Shown: piece by piece, positions 30,662-40,448 of the stretch
Numbering within the stretch: position 1 is the stretch's first letter
Layout of the letters: the number at the start of each line of letters is the position of its first letter
From: Corynebacterium heidelbergense
Lineage (GTDB): Bacteria > Actinomycetota > Actinomycetes > Mycobacteriales > Mycobacteriaceae
Direction: 5' to 3'
Length of the DNA stretch: 64,000 nt
Assembly: GCF_028609845.1 (NCBI RefSeq)
Contig: NZ_CP063191.1
Coordinates: 620,001 to 684,000, forward strand
Notes under the pieces: model-generated
What the model saw: only the letters and a program-made list of their open reading frames with translations
The model's database searches: none
Told to the model about the DNA's origin: nothing
Made by a program: the position numbers and the translations under genes

Positions 30662-33132
30662 TCACATGCTAGGCGTTGGAGCACGAACCTCAACTCCAAG
30701 GAGCTAAAAAGTTGGAAAGGTAACGTTCGGGATATCGTTCTTCTCTTCGACGGGAACGATAAGCAACTAATTATTCCCGTCTACCAGCGCAATTACGACT
30801 GGGGTGAAACGCAGTCTGCTCGGCTCTTCGACGACTTGATTGGAACAATTCGACATGACCGGGTCAAACATTTTTTCGGTGCTGTGGTAGGTAAGCCTGA
30901 AACGTCCTTCGATTGGATTGTGATTGACGGTCAGCAACGTCTGACCACGACCAGCCTGTTGATGCTGGATCTCGCGGACTCAAGCGATGCTGGAGTCATT
31001 GAGTCGAAAGATAGAGAACCGAGCAGCAAGATTCGTCGCAACTACCTCAAGGGTGCTGGCTACACGGCAGATTCTGAGACGGAGCTAAAGTTGAGGCCTG
31101 TGAAACACGATTTGGACGCCTACCGGAGACTGCCTCAGCGAGATGAGCCTAAAGCGGAATCGACGATCACGCGCAACTACCGGTACTTACGCGAGCGCAT
31201 AGCTGAGAGGGCACTCACTGGCGATGAATTATGGACCGCGATCCAGCGGTTGGAAGTCATGGCTCTGGACCTAGAACCGCACGATGAGCCTCAGCGCATC
31301 TTCGAATCGTTGAACTCCACAGGTAAGGAGCTCAAGGAATCTGACACGATTCGGAACCTCGTGCTCATGGGTTTGGATAATCCTACGCAGGAACGCCTAT
31401 ACGAGCGGTACTGGAATGAGATCGAAAGGAACGTCGGCTTCGAAACGGACACCTTCATCCGTATCTACCTAATTTGGCAAACTCGAAGGACTCCACGATT
31501 CGATGCCGACAACGAGGCCTTCAAGGTCTACCTTCGGGGGCTCGATGAACTCGTGGAGCAAACCTTGGCGCTCATGCGCAGCTATTCGGAGCACTACCGC
31601 GATATCAACAAATCGCGTACGGGGGTGCCCACCGCGGACCGGAGGCTCCGCCGATTTAACCTCCTCAACCGCGAAGTAGCTTTGCCGGCTCTCATGCCGA
31701 TCGTGGGGGACTTCAAGGAGGCAGTGCTCTCCTCCGAGGAGTTCACGAAGATTATCATTCTGGTGGACAGCTACCTGTTCCGACGGGCAGTGGTGGGCGC
31801 CCAATCAAACGCCCTCAACAAAAGTTTCGCCACGCTTTATAGCGATGCTCGCAGGCTGGTGACCGATAACAGCTCCCTAGAAGACGCAATCACCTACCTG
31901 CTGCGTCGCAAAGATGGTACATCGGGAGAATTTTCGAACGACGAGCAGTTCAGTGAGCGGTTCTTGAGTCGAAACTTCTACAATTTCCGTCTCGAAAATA
32001 GGCGTTACTTGTTTGAGTGCTTGGAAAACCTCGACTCGAAGGACATCGTGGATGTCGCCTCCGGTATTGACGCGGGCGACATCTCTATCGAACACATCAT
32101 GCCGCAGACCCGCACTAAGGAATGGCGTGAAGAGCTTGGCCCGATTTGCGAGGAAATCCACAAGACGTGGATGCATCGGATCGGCAACCTAACCGTTACC
32201 GGCTACAACTCTGAGTACAGCAACTACACCTTCGCTCGCAAGAAAGAGTTGCCAGGAGGATTCGACTCCTCCCCGTACCGTCTTAACTCGGATGTTCGCG
32301 ACGCTTCAAGGTGGGACGAGGCCACAATGAAACGGCGATCTCAGAGGATGCTCCAGGATGCAATTAACTACTGGCCGATGATCGAGACGGACTTCGAGCC
32401 GGTGAGGGAGCCACAGCCCTCTTTGCCAATGGGTGAAGACAACAACTTCAGTAAACGGGCTATTGTCTCCTATGAATTTGACGGAGCCTCTCACACCGTA
32501 GGGAGTTTCCGGGATCTCATTCGCGGCGTGATTCGAACATTGTCCGGAGAATACTACGAAGCTATTCGCACTTATGCCGCACAAGGCGCCCCTGGTCTGT
32601 CTGCAGGCAGTGAGCCGGGATACAGCGGCCGAGAGGAGATTGTTCCGGGATTATGGGCTGTCACCAGTTCGTCAACCGCTTCGAAAATGCCCTTGCTCCG
32701 AGGACTTTTCCGCGCACTCGGGTTCGACCCCAATGAACTTGTGATGTATGTGCGCCCGCAGACTGGAGCCGAACCAGAAGAATATACAGGGGGAAAAAGT
32801 TCGCGGAATTTACGAAGTGTATTTCTCGATTCGATGAGTTGGTCGATGTACCTAGTTCCGATCCCATGCTCCCAGAAATAAAAGCAGAGTTCTGCACCGT
32901 GTTCACAAAGTTCGCTGTTCCGGAGTGGCATGGGATTGTAACCTCCGTGCCGACTAAACCTGAGCTGGATAGGGACGTGTCCAGCTACAACGCGGAAAAG
33001 TCCTTGGCAGTTCTGACAGCAATCCAGCAGATTGACACGATGATGCCTGGGACGTTTAAGTCCAAGGTGTGCGATGGCTCAGTAGGTCAGTTGTTGGAGC
33101 GTCTTGCTCATGTGGACACAGTCGAGACCTAG
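30662..33132 (+). pseudogene. GmrSD-like (DUF262 + DUF1524) type IV restriction gene, damaged
   Basis: Encodes a fused GmrS-GmrD type nuclease, the family that cuts modified (glucosylated hydroxymethyl-cytosine) phage DNA. The DUF262 N-terminus QLIIPVYQRNYDW is in frame from about 30760, yet no ATG, GTG or TTG occurs between the upstream TGA and the TTG at 30836, so the normal start is missing. The NTPase motif VIDGQQRLTTTSLL and the HNH-type DUF1524 segment SIEHIMPQT...HRIGNLTVTGYNSEYS are intact. The frame closes at 32881, but the adjacent -1 frame continues KFAEFTKCISRFDEL... to 33132. Start loss plus frameshift suggest inactivation; a non-canonical start and programmed frameshift are alternatives. 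Confidence 0.75.
32791..32797 (+). other. G-GGA-AAA heptamer at the GmrSD frame change
   Basis: The in-frame heptamer fits the X-XXY-YYZ rule for -1 slippage and lies in a GGGGGAAAAA run. A -1 shift here joins EEYTGGK to KFAEFTKC with no gap. The same run is also a hot spot for indel mutation or sequencing error. Confidence 0.5.
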
Positions 33133-33708
33133 GTTGGCTACCGCCTGAACTCCAGACCCAGGAGCAGACGTGTGGCGCGTATAGCGCAACGGGTAATCCG
33201 CAAGAAACCACTTCTTCCAAGCCAAACGCTCGCCAGGTTCACAGTTCGTCTGGGCGCTTCTGGGTAAACCCGTCAGCTCAGGAGGCGAACCCGAGGAACT
33301 GTCCTGGCAGGACAACCCGCTCTGCCCGGATCGCGGTTTGTCTAGGCAGCAGCATCAGCGACCACCAGCGAGGAATTGAACAAAGCGACTGTCATCGACT
33401 GTGCTCACCTGCTCAGATGATTTCGCAACGTTCCTCGCGAAGGTGACTGTGTGGTTGTATTTAACAGGACAACTGGGCACCTCTTTACGTAGGAGCTGTG
33501 GATGGTTCCACAGGGTAACTATCCCCGGTGAACCAGTTATTGCCCCAGTTGAGGCGGCCGAACATTGCCGTGCCAGCGTACCCGTACAGTGGGGCCCGAA
33601 CATGCTTTGATGCAGTAGTTCGAAAGTGATTTTCAGAGCTCAGCCAAGCGTTCAACCACTGTAACCTTGGTAAGGAGCAACAACGCAACCGCGAGACGCG
33701 AAGCTGTG
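33133..33708. other. Gene-free stretch between GmrSD-like gene and mcrB
   Basis: About 575 bp. Frames here are short, without ribosome-binding sites or motifs. It presumably carries the promoter for the mcrB-mcrC-GNAT operon; TAAGGAG at 33671 is the only good Shine-Dalgarno-like sequence, but no start codon follows at usual spacing. I see no repeat or tRNA-like structure. Confidence 0.5.
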
Positions 33709-35625
33709 ATGTCAAGAGAGGAAGATCTCAGCCCAATGGAAACTACACCAGCCAGCGACGAACAGGGCCTAAGCTGGGTGCCCTTTTTTGCCGAGATGGC
33801 AGACACACTCAAGCATTATCAAGGCCGTCGCGCAGAGCTGCTCATCAAACTCCGTGACGCAGCTGAGGCATCCAGTCGACCCTCGTTGTTCAACTTCCTA
33901 TGGACCTACGGCAAGGGCAGTGCGCGCTACGAGGCAGATGATGTAGACCCATTCACCATCTTCGCCGTGATCAATCGGCAAATCTCCTTGAGCAGTAAAA
34001 TTGCCGTATGCACTGGGTTCAAGCAAGCCCTCGGACTGAGTTCACCTGTACCTACAGGGTTCGATGGGGTGCCCCAGGTCAATAACATGCGCTCCAGGTT
34101 CGAATCGCGGGATGGAGACGCAGGCAACACCACCTTTTACGACAACATCTGGGCGCTCTTCACCGCTGGGCTGGAACTGGCCACGCCAAACACCCCAACT
34201 GTTCCCGCCCAAACCGAGAACCCCGCTGGCAACCGCAATGAGCGGGCATCCGGTGAATACGGCAGTGGCGGCGTCGAGCTGGAACTAGACACCGAAGGCG
34301 AAGCCTACGAAAGGTTTGTTACAGCCTTCGACACTGCAACTGCCGGGCGGGCGCGCGGGTCATACACCATGGCGCTGTTTTGGATCAGAGCCCAGCACTA
34401 CCTGCCACTCGATTCGCGCACCATCGATTACCTCCGAGGGCTAACCAGTACCGAATCACCGGATGAAGAGCCGATTGCTGCGCGCATGCCGTGGTTGAAG
34501 TTGCCTCGATCCATCAAAGGCAGTGAGTACATCGACGTATGCAACAACGTGCGAGCCTGGATTGCCGAAGACGCATCGCTACCAGCAACGTTCCCAGAGC
34601 TATCGGATTCGGCGTATCGAGCCCCCGCGGCCAGCGACGGGGATGTGGAACCAGAGGAAGCCCCATCGTCACCAACGGCGCAGCCGGCAGATGACACCGG
34701 TGGCACAGAGGCGGTAGAGGCCGCCATCAGCTACACCGTCGCGGACATCGTGGCCGCAGGTTGCTTCATTCCCAAAGATGGCCTTGAAGCCATGCTCACG
34801 CGTTGGCGGGAAAAGAAGAACCTTATCCTCCAAGGCCCACCCGGTACAGGCAAGACATGGCTGGCGAGGAAGCTCGCCTACGCTCTCATCGGCACGGACT
34901 CGGACGAGACCATCACTGCAGTGCAGTTCCACCCGTCAACCTCCTACGAGGATTTCGTCCAGGGGCTCCGGCCCGATGCCGAACGCGGCCTCGTGGTACA
35001 AGATGGTCCTTTTATGGACGCCATCTACGCCGCAGCGGGCGAAGAGGACGAAAAGACCAAACACGTGGTCCTAATCGAGGAGATCAACCGCGGCAACCCG
35101 GCGCAGATCTTCGGCGAGATGCTAACTCTCCTCGAGGCTGACAAGCGGGATAGCGGTAGTGCACTGAAGCTGCTGTACGCCTCCGGTGATGATGATGCGA
35201 TCTACGTCCCGCCCAACCTGTACGTCATCGGCACGATGAACCAGGCCGACCGGTCACTGGCCATGGTCGACATGGCACTGCGGCGCCGATTCGGATTCGT
35301 CACGTTAAAGCCGAGCCTGGGCAAGGAATGGTTACAGTACTGCACTAGCAAGTGCGGCCGCGACGAACCGGTTCTGACACAGATCGCGAAGCAGATCACG
35401 GCCGTCAATACGTTGATCGAGGATGACGTGAACTTGGGCTCGGCCTATTGCATCGGGCATAGCTTCGTGACTCCTGGTCGGCGCAACAACCCACTATCCG
35501 CAGACGAAACCAAAGCATGGTTTGGTCGGGTGGTGGACACAGACCTGAGGCCGCTATTGGAAGAGTACTGGCACGACGACCCCGACCGTTTAGGGGAGGC
35601 CCTAGCCTTGCTGCGCGAGGCCTAG
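33709..35625 (+). CDS. mcrB: McrB-like AAA+ GTPase of a type IV (McrBC) restriction system
   Basis: Motor subunit of a modification-dependent restriction system: it binds modified DNA through its N-terminal domain and translocates using GTP. The protein is 638 aa from the ATG at 33709; a TTG at 33667 and an ATG at 33736 are alternatives. Residues 1-340 are a variable recognition region with an acidic Pro/Ser-rich linker near 300-335. The AAA+ domain has LQGPPGTGKTWLARKLA near 375, QFHPSTSYEDFVQGLRP, VVLIEEINRGNPAQIFGE near 454, and GTMNQADRSLAMVDMALRRRF near 508, which contains the McrB-type MNxxD GTP signature. mcrC follows 34 bp downstream. Confidence 0.92.
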   Translation: MSREEDLSPMETTPASDEQGLSWVPFFAEMADTLKHYQGRRAELLIKLRDAAEASSRPSLFNFLWTYGKGSARYEADDVDPFTIFAVINRQISLSSKIAVCTGFKQALGLSSPVPTGFDGVPQVNNMRSRFESRDGDAGNTTFYDNIWALFTAGLELATPNTPTVPAQTENPAGNRNERASGEYGSGGVELELDTEGEAYERFVTAFDTATAGRARGSYTMALFWIRAQHYLPLDSRTIDYLRGLTSTESPDEEPIAARMPWLKLPRSIKGSEYIDVCNNVRAWIAEDASLPATFPELSDSAYRAPAASDGDVEPEEAPSSPTAQPADDTGGTEAVEAAISYTVADIVAAGCFIPKDGLEAMLTRWREKKNLILQGPPGTGKTWLARKLAYALIGTDSDETITAVQFHPSTSYEDFVQGLRPDAERGLVVQDGPFMDAIYAAAGEEDEKTKHVVLIEEINRGNPAQIFGEMLTLLEADKRDSGSALKLLYASGDDDAIYVPPNLYVIGTMNQADRSLAMVDMALRRRFGFVTLKPSLGKEWLQYCTSKCGRDEPVLTQIAKQITAVNTLIEDDVNLGSAYCIGHSFVTPGRRNNPLSADETKAWFGRVVDTDLRPLLEEYWHDDPDRLGEALALLREA

Positions 35626-35659
35626 AAGCGGGGAAGGTTCGAGGTGGAGGTTCTGCGCT

Positions 35660-36976
35660 GTGAATGAGGATGAAACGTTCGGCGTCAGCAGGTACGTCCC
35701 GGTGCGGAGTCTATGGCTGCTGCAACTCTACGCCTCCGAGTTGTATCGCTGCGGGTTAGCAACTGATGCGGACGTCGAAGATCCAGATGTAGACATACCG
35801 TTGCTTGTGGCAGGCCTGCTGTGTGACGCTGTGGAGCAACGGTTGCAGCGCGAACTGACCATCGGGTTTACACGTACCCAGCGGGATATGAGTCGTATCC
35901 GCGGGAAAATCAATGTCATTCCAACTGTCCGCGGGCAGCTGATGGAGAAAGGCCTGGTCAACTGCACGTTCAACGACCTGACCGTCAACAGCCCAGTTAA
36001 CAGGTATCTTTTGCGAGCACTCGACCGCGCAGTGTCTATGTTGCAGACAACGAAAAGAGCCGGACTTCGGAGCCGAACGTTGACACCGCAACAAGGGGCT
36101 GCAGCCGAAGCGCTATCAGCGCGCGTTCGGCGGCTGTATCGAACACTGGCTAATGCTGGTGTTCCTTTTCACGCTAATGCCCCGGAACCCAAGGGGCGCC
36201 TGGCTCGCCAAGACCGCAAACCGGTGGTGATAGCCACGCTGTTGCTTCAACTACTCATTCCTAGCCCAGGGACAGGGCGGGCGGCGATTAGGCGGTCAGA
36301 CGTAAGCGAGGAAGCTCTACGCCGGTTGTTCGAAAGGGCCCTTCTCGGGATCTATCGGCACCACCTAGCGCCAGAAGGCTGGGTGGTCAGGGGATCGAAG
36401 ACCATTAAGTGGGCAGTGGATGAGGTTGCCGAAGGGGACAAGCTGGGCAAGGACGCCAAAACCGGTGGTGGTGGAGTCACTGGGGCCGAAACTCTGAGCT
36501 CACGAAGCCCCGTGTTGCCACTGATGAGGACTGATATCACTCTCCGCAGTCCGGGAGGGCGGTTGATAATCGTGGACGCCAAGTTTGCGAACATGGCAGC
36601 ACGTGGCCCTTTCAGCAGTAAGCCAACGTTGCCCTCCGCTTACCTGTATCAGCTTCACGCTTACGTGACAATGGCGCAGCTGGAGGACAGAGCAGTGATG
36701 AGGGCCGAGCCGTGCGCTAAAAGCAAACGGAGGAGTAGCGAGACGACGAGTGAGCTCTCGGCACCGCAGCTCATTGCGGCACAGATGCCGGGCCCTAAGG
36801 TGGCAGGAGCGATGGTATTCGCCGCACTGGGTACGCAAAGCAGCACCGACTTTCCCGAGCATCAGGAATGGGTGATGAATGGGCATCCAATTACTTTCGC
36901 GGCGTTAGATCTGACTCGTTCCGCCAAGTCTATACGTGAGGCTGTTCTCGGAGCCGTTGGCCCTGTGAGTGGTTGA
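35660..36976 (+). CDS. mcrC: McrC-like nuclease subunit of the type IV restriction system
   Basis: Nuclease partner of McrB, 438 aa, starting with GTG after a good GTGGAGG site. The N-terminal segment PVRSLWLLQLYASELYR is the conserved McrC opening. The PD-(D/E)xK active site is visible as MRTDITLRS (Asp near 290) and IIVDAKF (Asp-Ala-Lys near 304). Its stop overlaps the following TTG start (TTGA), so a GNAT protein appears to be translated with it. Both mcr genes look intact, which contrasts with the damaged genes just upstream. The modified base recognised cannot be deduced. Confidence 0.91.
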   Translation: MNEDETFGVSRYVPVRSLWLLQLYASELYRCGLATDADVEDPDVDIPLLVAGLLCDAVEQRLQRELTIGFTRTQRDMSRIRGKINVIPTVRGQLMEKGLVNCTFNDLTVNSPVNRYLLRALDRAVSMLQTTKRAGLRSRTLTPQQGAAAEALSARVRRLYRTLANAGVPFHANAPEPKGRLARQDRKPVVIATLLLQLLIPSPGTGRAAIRRSDVSEEALRRLFERALLGIYRHHLAPEGWVVRGSKTIKWAVDEVAEGDKLGKDAKTGGGGVTGAETLSSRSPVLPLMRTDITLRSPGGRLIIVDAKFANMAARGPFSSKPTLPSAYLYQLHAYVTMAQLEDRAVMRAEPCAKSKRRSSETTSELSAPQLIAAQMPGPKVAGAMVFAALGTQSSTDFPEHQEWVMNGHPITFAALDLTRSAKSIREAVLGAVGPVSG

Positions 36977-37557
36977 GTCTGCCACCGTTATCCGAAGAAT
37001 CCAGACATCGATTTGCGGTCAATCTAGAGGTGGGAGCATTGATAGATTCTGTGGGGTCTTGTCGTAATGATGGGTCATCGGCCCTGGTTTTCCGTCCCCT
37101 CCACTCTGACGAGCAAGGCCTGCTTGAGGAAGCCACGCTGGAGAATATGAACTGGTGCGGTCAACGGTTCACGATGTGTGACATCCTGCGGGAGCGGAAG
37201 TTTGCCCACTACACGCGTGTTGACGCCGACCGTGGCGATTTTGCACTTGCGGCGGTACGGCAGGGTGATGTTGTCGGCGTGGTCTGGGCGCAGTTCCTTG
37301 GCAGTGCTGACCCTGGCTATGGGTACGTAGATGACTTCACCCCCGAGGTGAGTCTGTGGGTTCACAGTGAAGCGCGGAAAAGAGGCATCGGCAGGCAGCT
37401 CCTCCGGGCCGTTGTGCAGGCCGGACGGCAGAGGGGCTTCCAACAACTCAGCTTGTCGGTCGAGGAAGGGAACCATGCTCGCGAGCTGTACGAGTCCGAA
37501 GGGTTCGTCGCCGTGGCTGGACGCGAGGAGGACGGTGTCATGATTCGGGAGCTGTAG
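36973..37557 (+). CDS. GNAT family N-acetyltransferase coupled to mcrC
   Basis: A 194-aa protein with a GNAT domain from about residue 37 to the end. The acetyl-CoA loop is KRGIGRQLLRAVVQAG (RxxGIG type), followed by the motif B region LYESEGFVAVAGREEDGVMI. The start is a TTG overlapping the mcrC stop; an internal start is possible because the first 35 residues look unconserved. Acetyltransferases are not a known part of McrBC, so this may be an accessory protein, an antitoxin-like or toxin-like modifier, or an unrelated passenger. The acceptor substrate is unknown. Confidence 0.78.
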   Translation: MSLPPLSEESRHRFAVNLEVGALIDSVGSCRNDGSSALVFRPLHSDEQGLLEEATLENMNWCGQRFTMCDILRERKFAHYTRVDADRGDFALAAVRQGDVVGVVWAQFLGSADPGYGYVDDFTPEVSLWVHSEARKRGIGRQLLRAVVQAGRQRGFQQLSLSVEEGNHARELYESEGFVAVAGREEDGVMIREL

Positions 37558-37584
37558 CTGCTCTACTGCGGAGGTGAGAAAGAC

Positions 37585-38799
37585 CTAGGCGTGGTTGGGC
37601 AAGATAGGGCCTTCCGGCTCGTGACGCATGACCTCCGTCACGAGCGCGTCCGAGTGCCAGCGGCGGAACATCCCGGATGGATTCTGACGCATCAGGGAAA
37701 TGGCAAACTTTCGCAGAGTCGTTAGTAGGTAAGGCTGTGAACCGATGAAGTCGCGTACGTAGCCAATGGGGAGGGCCAGACTGTCTGTGCTCGTCAGGGC
37801 GTAATCGAAGCGCGTGATGGCAAACGGTATGGAGCCGTCTTCTGTGCCAAGAAACACGATGCCTTCGCGGGATTCGAGGTCCACGTGCTCGTTTGGATCA
37901 TCCGAAAACCAAGGTGATTGCTGAAGCGATTTTGGTGGGAAGTTTAGATGGACCGTCAGGTCGCCATCCCAGTTGTCGTCGCTGGTCTCTTCGTCGCGAA
38001 AGAAAGGAAGCAGGGTCCGGGGGAAGAAAGCCAACTCCAAAACACCTGTGCTGAGACAAGCGAAGCGACCGCCAGCCGTTGACGGCATCTCAGTGAGCAC
38101 CCAGAACGTCTTCTCCGTTTCCACTGCATTGGGGATAACCTCCGTGAGGAGAAATGAAAGGTCATCCAAGATCGCCTCTCTGGCACCCTCCCAAACACCC
38201 TTCCTGTGGGCTGGCTTTCGGAAGAAGGCGTCAAATCTCGCCCCGGAGGTGGAGGCGCGTGTTCTCGTCCGGCGTGAACCTTGGCGAGAGCTGCGCTTTG
38301 TTCGCCTCGGCGGCGCCTGGTCTGCGGTGCGGGCAGCGCTGGAGTTGATGGCTGCGCCAGCCGCAATGCGTTCTGGGAAGCCCTTGCGTTCGTAGTTTGG
38401 AGCACCGGTCGCCCAGTGTTTCTGCTCCTCGACCGTAACAACTTCATCAAGAGGCGCAGGCTGCCCATGGCCCAGGTTGCCCGCCTTGTTGCGGAGAGTA
38501 AACCCTTGGGCGGCAACGCGCTTGATTTCAGATCTCTCGGCGGCGTCTAGATCGCCGGATGGGATAGCCCAGAAGCAGACCGCAATGATGTCCGCCCAGG
38601 GGGCGTGGTGCGCCGAGCCGTGCACGTGCGTGGTGAAACGAGAGGCGAAGTCGACGGTTTGTCCGACGTAGCGGTCCCCGTTAGCGAACTCCAGAATGTA
38701 TATCCCACGTCGACTGAGCCCCAGGAGAGCGCCGATTGTCTGCCTGGGTTCCAGCACCCAACGCTTGTAGTGCGGGTTGGGGCGTCTAGCAGAAGCCAT
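37585..38799 (-). CDS. GIY-YIG endonuclease-domain protein with long novel C-terminal region
   Basis: A 404-aa protein. The GIY-YIG domain occupies about residues 28-115: GIY at 32-34, YVG at 44-46, Arg54, a Glu in AERSEIKR (88-91) and Asn residues in TLRNKAGNLG, consistent with an active metal-dependent nuclease. A basic Arg/Ser linker (about 165-190) leads to a 210-residue C-terminal region (FFRKPAHRKGVWEGA onward) that I cannot assign. The start at 38799 is chosen because it aligns exactly with the start of the decayed paralogue at 28793-29474; the frame is open to a GTG at 38871. It is convergent with the GNAT gene. Confidence 0.82.
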   Translation of the reverse strand: MASARRPNPHYKRWVLEPRQTIGALLGLSRRGIYILEFANGDRYVGQTVDFASRFTTHVHGSAHHAPWADIIAVCFWAIPSGDLDAAERSEIKRVAAQGFTLRNKAGNLGHGQPAPLDEVVTVEEQKHWATGAPNYERKGFPERIAAGAAINSSAARTADQAPPRRTKRSSRQGSRRTRTRASTSGARFDAFFRKPAHRKGVWEGAREAILDDLSFLLTEVIPNAVETEKTFWVLTEMPSTAGGRFACLSTGVLELAFFPRTLLPFFRDEETSDDNWDGDLTVHLNFPPKSLQQSPWFSDDPNEHVDLESREGIVFLGTEDGSIPFAITRFDYALTSTDSLALPIGYVRDFIGSQPYLLTTLRKFAISLMRQNPSGMFRRWHSDALVTEVMRHEPEGPILPNHA

Positions 38800-39053
38800 T
38801 CCTTCATTGTATTGGTCGGTCGTTTGCTCACAACCAATCTCTCGGCCTCGATGGAGCAAGGAACTCTCCACGGAAAGTCCGATTCACTTTTGCTCGGGAA
38901 CTGCCGCAAAATTCATTGGGAAAGCTCTTTCTTCAAGCTAGGGCCTCCACGGCGGCACCTCGTGCGAACGATCGTTTCTCCTGGCATAGTGGAAGCCCAG
39001 ATCTAGGTGGACTACCGAGCTCAAGAGGTCGTGGAGAAGGAGCGACGAAAGCA

Positions 39054-40448
39054 ATGACACCAGAGGATTTGGATGAGACAGGAGACGGTCAGCCTTCCCT
39101 GCCTAGGGCCTCGAAGAAAGCTGGAGGACGAACGGAGCCAGAATTGGGTGCTCAGGTCCCAGCTCATAGTGTCAATCCCAGTTCGGCGGGCGATGCGGGG
39201 GATGCGCGACCTGTAGTTCTCAGCGCTGAAGGCGTAACTGTTATCGAGGGAGATGAGGGCGCTCTGCTGGTTGGGGAAAGTACGGCAGTTGCCCGGTTCG
39301 TAAAGCGGACTGGTCTGGAGACGCTCACCTCCGACGTTGGTATCACACGGGTGTTGTCCCAGCTCGCTAGCGTTGGCGCTGCAGCCTCCAGTGTGGGGCG
39401 CACAACTGGTACCTACGTCCGTCTCACAGGAGAATCGGCGAGACGGGTCGACATGCACGGTTTGGTTAAAACGAGCCAGGAGGGCGTGAATTACCTCATG
39501 GCGGGCAAACCCGGAACGCACACCATGGGATGGCTTCGTGCAGACAAAGTTGTGCGACGGTCTTTCGGTTTGAATCCTGCTGTACTGCTTGCCCAGCTAG
39601 CCCAGCAGGCAGCGGCCGAAGAGATGCGGAAAACGCTCGACAGCATAGACGAAAAGCTGGATGATGTCAGGCGTCACCAACGGGACGAGGTCCTAGCCCG
39701 ATTGCGGGGAAGTGAGCACGCGATCAAAGACGGGCTAGATCTGCTCGAATCGGAAGGCGATGCTCGAACGATGTGGGGCAAAGTGGCTGGGGCTAACAGG
39801 TCGATCCTATCTGTGCAGGAACAGACTTTGCTGGCTCTAGACGCGATCGCCCAACGCCTAGAACAGTCGAAGAATGCTAAGGAACGGGCAAAAAACGCCG
39901 AGAAAGCGGCGGCAGACATAGGGGTCCACTTGGCAGTGTTAGCCAAGTGTTTCGAGCTGCTGGAGGAGTTCGGCGCGATAGAGCTTGAATACGTTCACCG
40001 GACCGCACCAGAGTCCTCCGCGGGGCATAGACGTGGTCTAGACCAGGCGCGCATCAGGCGTAGAGAAGTCGCTTCCGCGCGAACCGGTGCGATTATGGAG
40101 CGCATGGCCCTCACCGGTGAAGATCTGAATCGGAAAGTGCTGGTCCATTTCTTATCGGCCCCGAGAGTGGTGAACGCTCTGAATGAAAGCGGGGAACTCA
40201 TCGAACAATTTCACCGCTCGCTTGGAGTTGATACATCAAAACGGAGCCTGGAAAAAATCTCTTGGATGACCGCTGTGCAAAGCGCCGAGCAATGGAGAGC
40301 GTCGGTGCCGGGAGCAGGTGCGGCGATGGATTTGTCCAACCAAGTTATGGATTCAGTTGCACGAGAAACCAATTCCCGTGAGGTTAGACAGCGCGTGGTG
40401 CAAGCCCTACCTTGGAAATCCGATCCGGAGAGAGAACGTCGACCTTAG
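39054..40448 (+). CDS. Unrecognised coiled-coil protein at the right end of the island
   Basis: A 464-aa soluble-looking protein with no signal peptide or membrane helix. The ATG at 39054 follows AAGGAG by 11 bp. Residues 1-55 are low-complexity. Residues 55-185 form a mixed alpha/beta-looking part (VVLSAEGVTVIEGDEGALLV, GTYVRLTGESARRVDMHGLV, AGKPGTHTMGWLRADKVV). From about 190 it is helical and coiled-coil prone (QAAAEEMRKTLDSIDEKLDD; LEQSKNAKERAKNAEKAAAD). I recognise no catalytic motif and cannot name a family. Its place in a defence island next to rph suggests an anti-phage or competition role, but that is only context. Confidence 0.7.
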   Translation: MTPEDLDETGDGQPSLPRASKKAGGRTEPELGAQVPAHSVNPSSAGDAGDARPVVLSAEGVTVIEGDEGALLVGESTAVARFVKRTGLETLTSDVGITRVLSQLASVGAAASSVGRTTGTYVRLTGESARRVDMHGLVKTSQEGVNYLMAGKPGTHTMGWLRADKVVRRSFGLNPAVLLAQLAQQAAAEEMRKTLDSIDEKLDDVRRHQRDEVLARLRGSEHAIKDGLDLLESEGDARTMWGKVAGANRSILSVQEQTLLALDAIAQRLEQSKNAKERAKNAEKAAADIGVHLAVLAKCFELLEEFGAIELEYVHRTAPESSAGHRRGLDQARIRRREVASARTGAIMERMALTGEDLNRKVLVHFLSAPRVVNALNESGELIEQFHRSLGVDTSKRSLEKISWMTAVQSAEQWRASVPGAGAAMDLSNQVMDSVARETNSREVRQRVVQALPWKSDPERERRP

